From Bacteroidales bacterium M2 (GTDB lineage Bacteria; Bacteroidota; Bacteroidia; Bacteroidales; Muribaculaceae), in contig LUJM01000071.1 of assembly GCA_001689415.1 (NCBI GenBank), positions 1 through 7,467 of the forward strand: 7,467 nt of DNA, written 5' to 3'. Of this stretch, positions 5,561-7,467 are shown piece after piece. Position numbers and translations under genes: made by a program. Within the stretch, counting starts at the first letter, position 1. Each line of letters starts with the position of its first letter. The notes under the pieces were generated by a model. That model saw only the letters and a program-made list of their open reading frames with translations, did not search any database and was not told the DNA's origin.

Positions 5561-7222
5561 ATGGATTTCATTAGCGATTTATTAATGCCCGGCAATATGA
5601 GCATCGCATCTACCTTGGTGCTGTACTCATTTGTCATCGCTGCGGGTATCTACATCGGCAAGCTCCGTATCTTCGGTGTCTCGCTCGGTGTGACATTCGT
5701 GCTTTTTGTCGGAATCCTGATGGGACACTTCGGATACATCGTTGATAACGACGTGCTGAAGTTCGTCAGGGAATTCGGCCTTATTCTATTTATTTTCTCT
5801 ATTGGCTTGCAGGTCGGCCCAGGCTTCTTCTCGTCGTTTAAAAAAGGCGGTATGAGGCTCAACTTCCTTGCTGTGCTTGTGATAGCGCTCAATGTGGCTA
5901 TTGTGCTGTGTATCTACTTCTTCGGCAATATCCACGACATCTCGGCCCTGGTAGGCGTGATGAGCGGTGCGGTAACCAATACCCCCGGTCTTGCCGCTGC
6001 CCAGCAGACTGTAAGCCAAATGGCCGGCGGTCCCGAACAGGCCAACATTATGGCTTCGGGCTATGCTGCAGCGTACCCCCTCGGCGTTGTTGGTATCATC
6101 CTGTCGATGTTTATCGTAAAATGGGTGTTCCGCATACGTATCGAAGACGAAATCAAGCAGATAGAGACCGAGCAGGAGGATTCACACCTCAAACCGTTTA
6201 TGATGACCGCCGAGGTTGCCAACAAGCTCGTCGACGGCAAGACAATGCTCGAGCTTCACGATATCGTAAACACCAACTTCGTGGTTTCACGATTGATGAC
6301 CACCGACGGCTCGCTTGTCATACCCAAATCATCGACAACAATCCACACCGGCGACAAACTTAAAATCGTATGCTCGGCACAGGATGCCGACCGATTCAAA
6401 GCCGTTATCGGCCCCGAAATAGACATGGACTGGGAATCGACCCCCACACCTGTATATTCGCGCCGTATCGTTATCACCAAGAGTGAATACAATGGCGTTG
6501 CCCTCGGTTCGCTGCGTCTCCACAACGGCTACCAGGTAAACTGCACACGCGTCAACCGTGCCGGTGTCGACCTTCTCGCCGCTCCCAACCTTCGCCTGCA
6601 AATGGGCGACCGCATCACCGTGGTAGGCAACCTCGAAGATATCGAGCGCCTTGCCGACCGCCTCGGAAACTCGATGAAGCGCCTCAACCAGCCCAATCTT
6701 ATCACAATTTTCGTTGGTATCATCCTCGGTATCATCCTGGGCTCTATCAATATCGGCTTCGGCATGAAACTCGGTCTCGCCGGTGGTCCCCTCGTGGTGG
6801 CTATCCTGTTGAGCCGCTTCGGTTACAAGGCCAAGCTTGTCACCTACACCTCGACCTCGGCCTCGATGATGCTCCGCGAATTGGGTATCTGCCTCTTCCT
6901 GGCATCGGTAGGTATCGCCGCAGGTAAGGACTTCGCCGCATCGGTATTCAACGAAACCGGTATGTGGTGGGTAATCTGGGGCTTTGTAATCACATTGCTG
7001 CCGCTTATAATTGTAGGCTGCATCGCCCGTGGCCACGACCGCATCAACCTGCTCACTATCATGGGTCTTGTGTCGGGTTCGAACACCGACCCTCCAGCCC
7101 TTGCATATGCCAATAACTCTACCGGCAACGACCAGCCCGCCGTAGCCTACTCTACAGTATATCCTCTCACGATGTTCCTTCGAGTAGTTGCCGCCCAGGT
7201 GCTGATACTCTGTCTGGCATAG
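5561..7222 (+). CDS. AspT/YidE-type transporter with two TrkA-C-like domains
   Basis: This is a 553-residue inner-membrane protein of the aspartate:alanine exchanger (AAE) family, which includes Tetragenococcus AspT and E. coli YidE and YbjL. It has two related membrane halves: about five segments in 14-190 and about five or six in 380-552. Each half carries a matching signature: GAVTNTPGLAAA (136-147) and GSNTDPPALAYA (506-517). Between them lies a cytoplasmic region with two TrkA-C-like domains (about 213-285 and 300-372), each ending in a GD-containing strand (HTGDKLKIV, QMGDRITVV) and thought to bind regulatory ligands. Length and architecture fit the family. The substrate cannot be read from sequence: AspT exchanges aspartate for alanine, but many relatives are uncharacterised or move other carboxylates. 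It has its own promoter and terminator, so it is probably monocistronic. A TAG stop ends it. Confidence 0.93.
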   Translation: MDFISDLLMPGNMSIASTLVLYSFVIAAGIYIGKLRIFGVSLGVTFVLFVGILMGHFGYIVDNDVLKFVREFGLILFIFSIGLQVGPGFFSSFKKGGMRLNFLAVLVIALNVAIVLCIYFFGNIHDISALVGVMSGAVTNTPGLAAAQQTVSQMAGGPEQANIMASGYAAAYPLGVVGIILSMFIVKWVFRIRIEDEIKQIETEQEDSHLKPFMMTAEVANKLVDGKTMLELHDIVNTNFVVSRLMTTDGSLVIPKSSTTIHTGDKLKIVCSAQDADRFKAVIGPEIDMDWESTPTPVYSRRIVITKSEYNGVALGSLRLHNGYQVNCTRVNRAGVDLLAAPNLRLQMGDRITVVGNLEDIERLADRLGNSMKRLNQPNLITIFVGIILGIILGSINIGFGMKLGLAGGPLVVAILLSRFGYKAKLVTYTSTSASMMLRELGICLFLASVGIAAGKDFAASVFNETGMWWVIWGFVITLLPLIIVGCIARGHDRINLLTIMGLVSGSNTDPPALAYANNSTGNDQPAVAYSTVYPLTMFLRVVAAQVLILCLA

Positions 7223-7243
7223 TCATAAAGCATTATATACTAT

Positions 7244-7282
7244 AATCCCCCTGCCGACACTTCGGTTGGGGGATTTGTTTTT
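7244..7282 (+). terminator. Intrinsic terminator of the transporter gene
   Basis: aatccccc (7244-7251) pairs with gggggatt (7268-7275). After one T-T mismatch, gccg (7253-7256) pairs with cggt (7263-7266, one G-U) around a six-base loop. A T-rich tail follows (tttgttttt, 7274-7282). The flanks actataat (7239-7246) and attatagt (7283-7290) are also perfect complements, which overlaps the main stem and may make it partly bidirectional. Confidence 0.85.
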
Positions 7283-7382
7283 ATTATAGTTAATTATCCG
7301 GTGGTAATGTGAGCTTGTCCCGGCAAGACAATCCATAGGCAGACAGTGCTAATCCGCAGATTATCGACAGGCTATCTAATCG

Positions 7383-7409
7383 CCCTCTCGTAGGGTCGCG
7401 GCACGCTGC
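7383..7409. repeat. REP-like repeat unit, copy 1
   Basis: ccctctcgtagggtcg (7383-7398) recurs exactly at 7452-7467. It contains a ccct/aggg stem with a five-base loop. Here it continues into gcggcacgctgc (7398-7409), which can fold into a short second hairpin with one G-U pair. The paired small hairpins in intergenic DNA suggest a REP-type element. From memory I associate sequences of this kind with dispersed intergenic repeats in Bacteroidales, but I could not verify that. Confidence 0.55.
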
Positions 7410-7451
7410 AATGTCACTAAGTTAAGCATAAAAATCATTTTTTTCAATACA

Positions 7452-7467
7452 CCCTCTCGTAGGGTCG
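7452..7467. repeat. REP-like repeat unit, copy 2, cut by window end
   Basis: This is an exact 16-base copy of 7383-7398, in the same orientation and 69 bases downstream. Here the first hairpin extends by one pair (accct/agggt, 7451-7465). The window ends before the part that follows copy 1 can be compared, so the full unit length and the number of copies are unknown. Confidence 0.55.

Noticed and set aside
7383..7467. Two 16-base repeats considered as a CRISPR array
   Set aside because: The repeats are too short and only two are visible. The 53-base interval is not spacer-like, and copy 1 continues into a second hairpin, which fits a REP-like unit better.

Overview
The window looks like a chromosomal segment from a Bacteroidota organism, most likely order Bacteroidales and plausibly a Muribaculaceae-type gut bacterium. 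This is an inference from four things: two promoters matching the Bacteroidetes primary sigma consensus (TTTG, then TAnnTTTG), starts without good Shine-Dalgarno sequences, a viroplasmin-RNase H fusion, and GC-rich coding sequence between strongly AT-rich intergenic DNA. The family-level placement is the least certain part. All six genes lie on the + strand, and I see no insertion sequence, CRISPR array, tRNA or rRNA.

Positions 1-329 are AT-rich and hold no convincing gene. They contain a good promoter (198-228) followed by an unusual set of three alternating copies of one 8-mer, which can form two competing hairpins. Positions 330-3196 are a tightly packed four-gene run: mscL (osmotic safety channel), aroK (shikimate kinase), a degenerate alanine dehydrogenase-like gene, and an RNase HI with an N-terminal viroplasmin domain. 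The junctions overlap by 1, 8 and 4 bases, so one transcript with translational coupling is likely, although the four products share no obvious pathway.

After a 77-base gap, positions 3274-5301 encode a 675-residue glycogen branching enzyme resembling eukaryotic branching enzymes, with its catalytic residues intact. The transcript probably ends at a very long hairpin (5343-5391). Positions 5561-7222 encode an AspT/YidE-type transporter with two cytoplasmic TrkA-C-like domains. It has its own promoter and a hairpin leader, and ends at a classical intrinsic terminator (7244-7282). The last part of the window holds two copies of a 16-base repeat that looks like the edge of a REP-like repeat cluster.

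Most of the window is ordinary housekeeping content. I did not find a clear undescribed multi-gene system. The best leads are the 8-mer switch-like element before mscL, the alanine dehydrogenase-like protein that seems to have lost its active site and nucleotide-binding glycines, a 14-base motif shared by the mscL and transporter upstream regions, and the terminal repeats.
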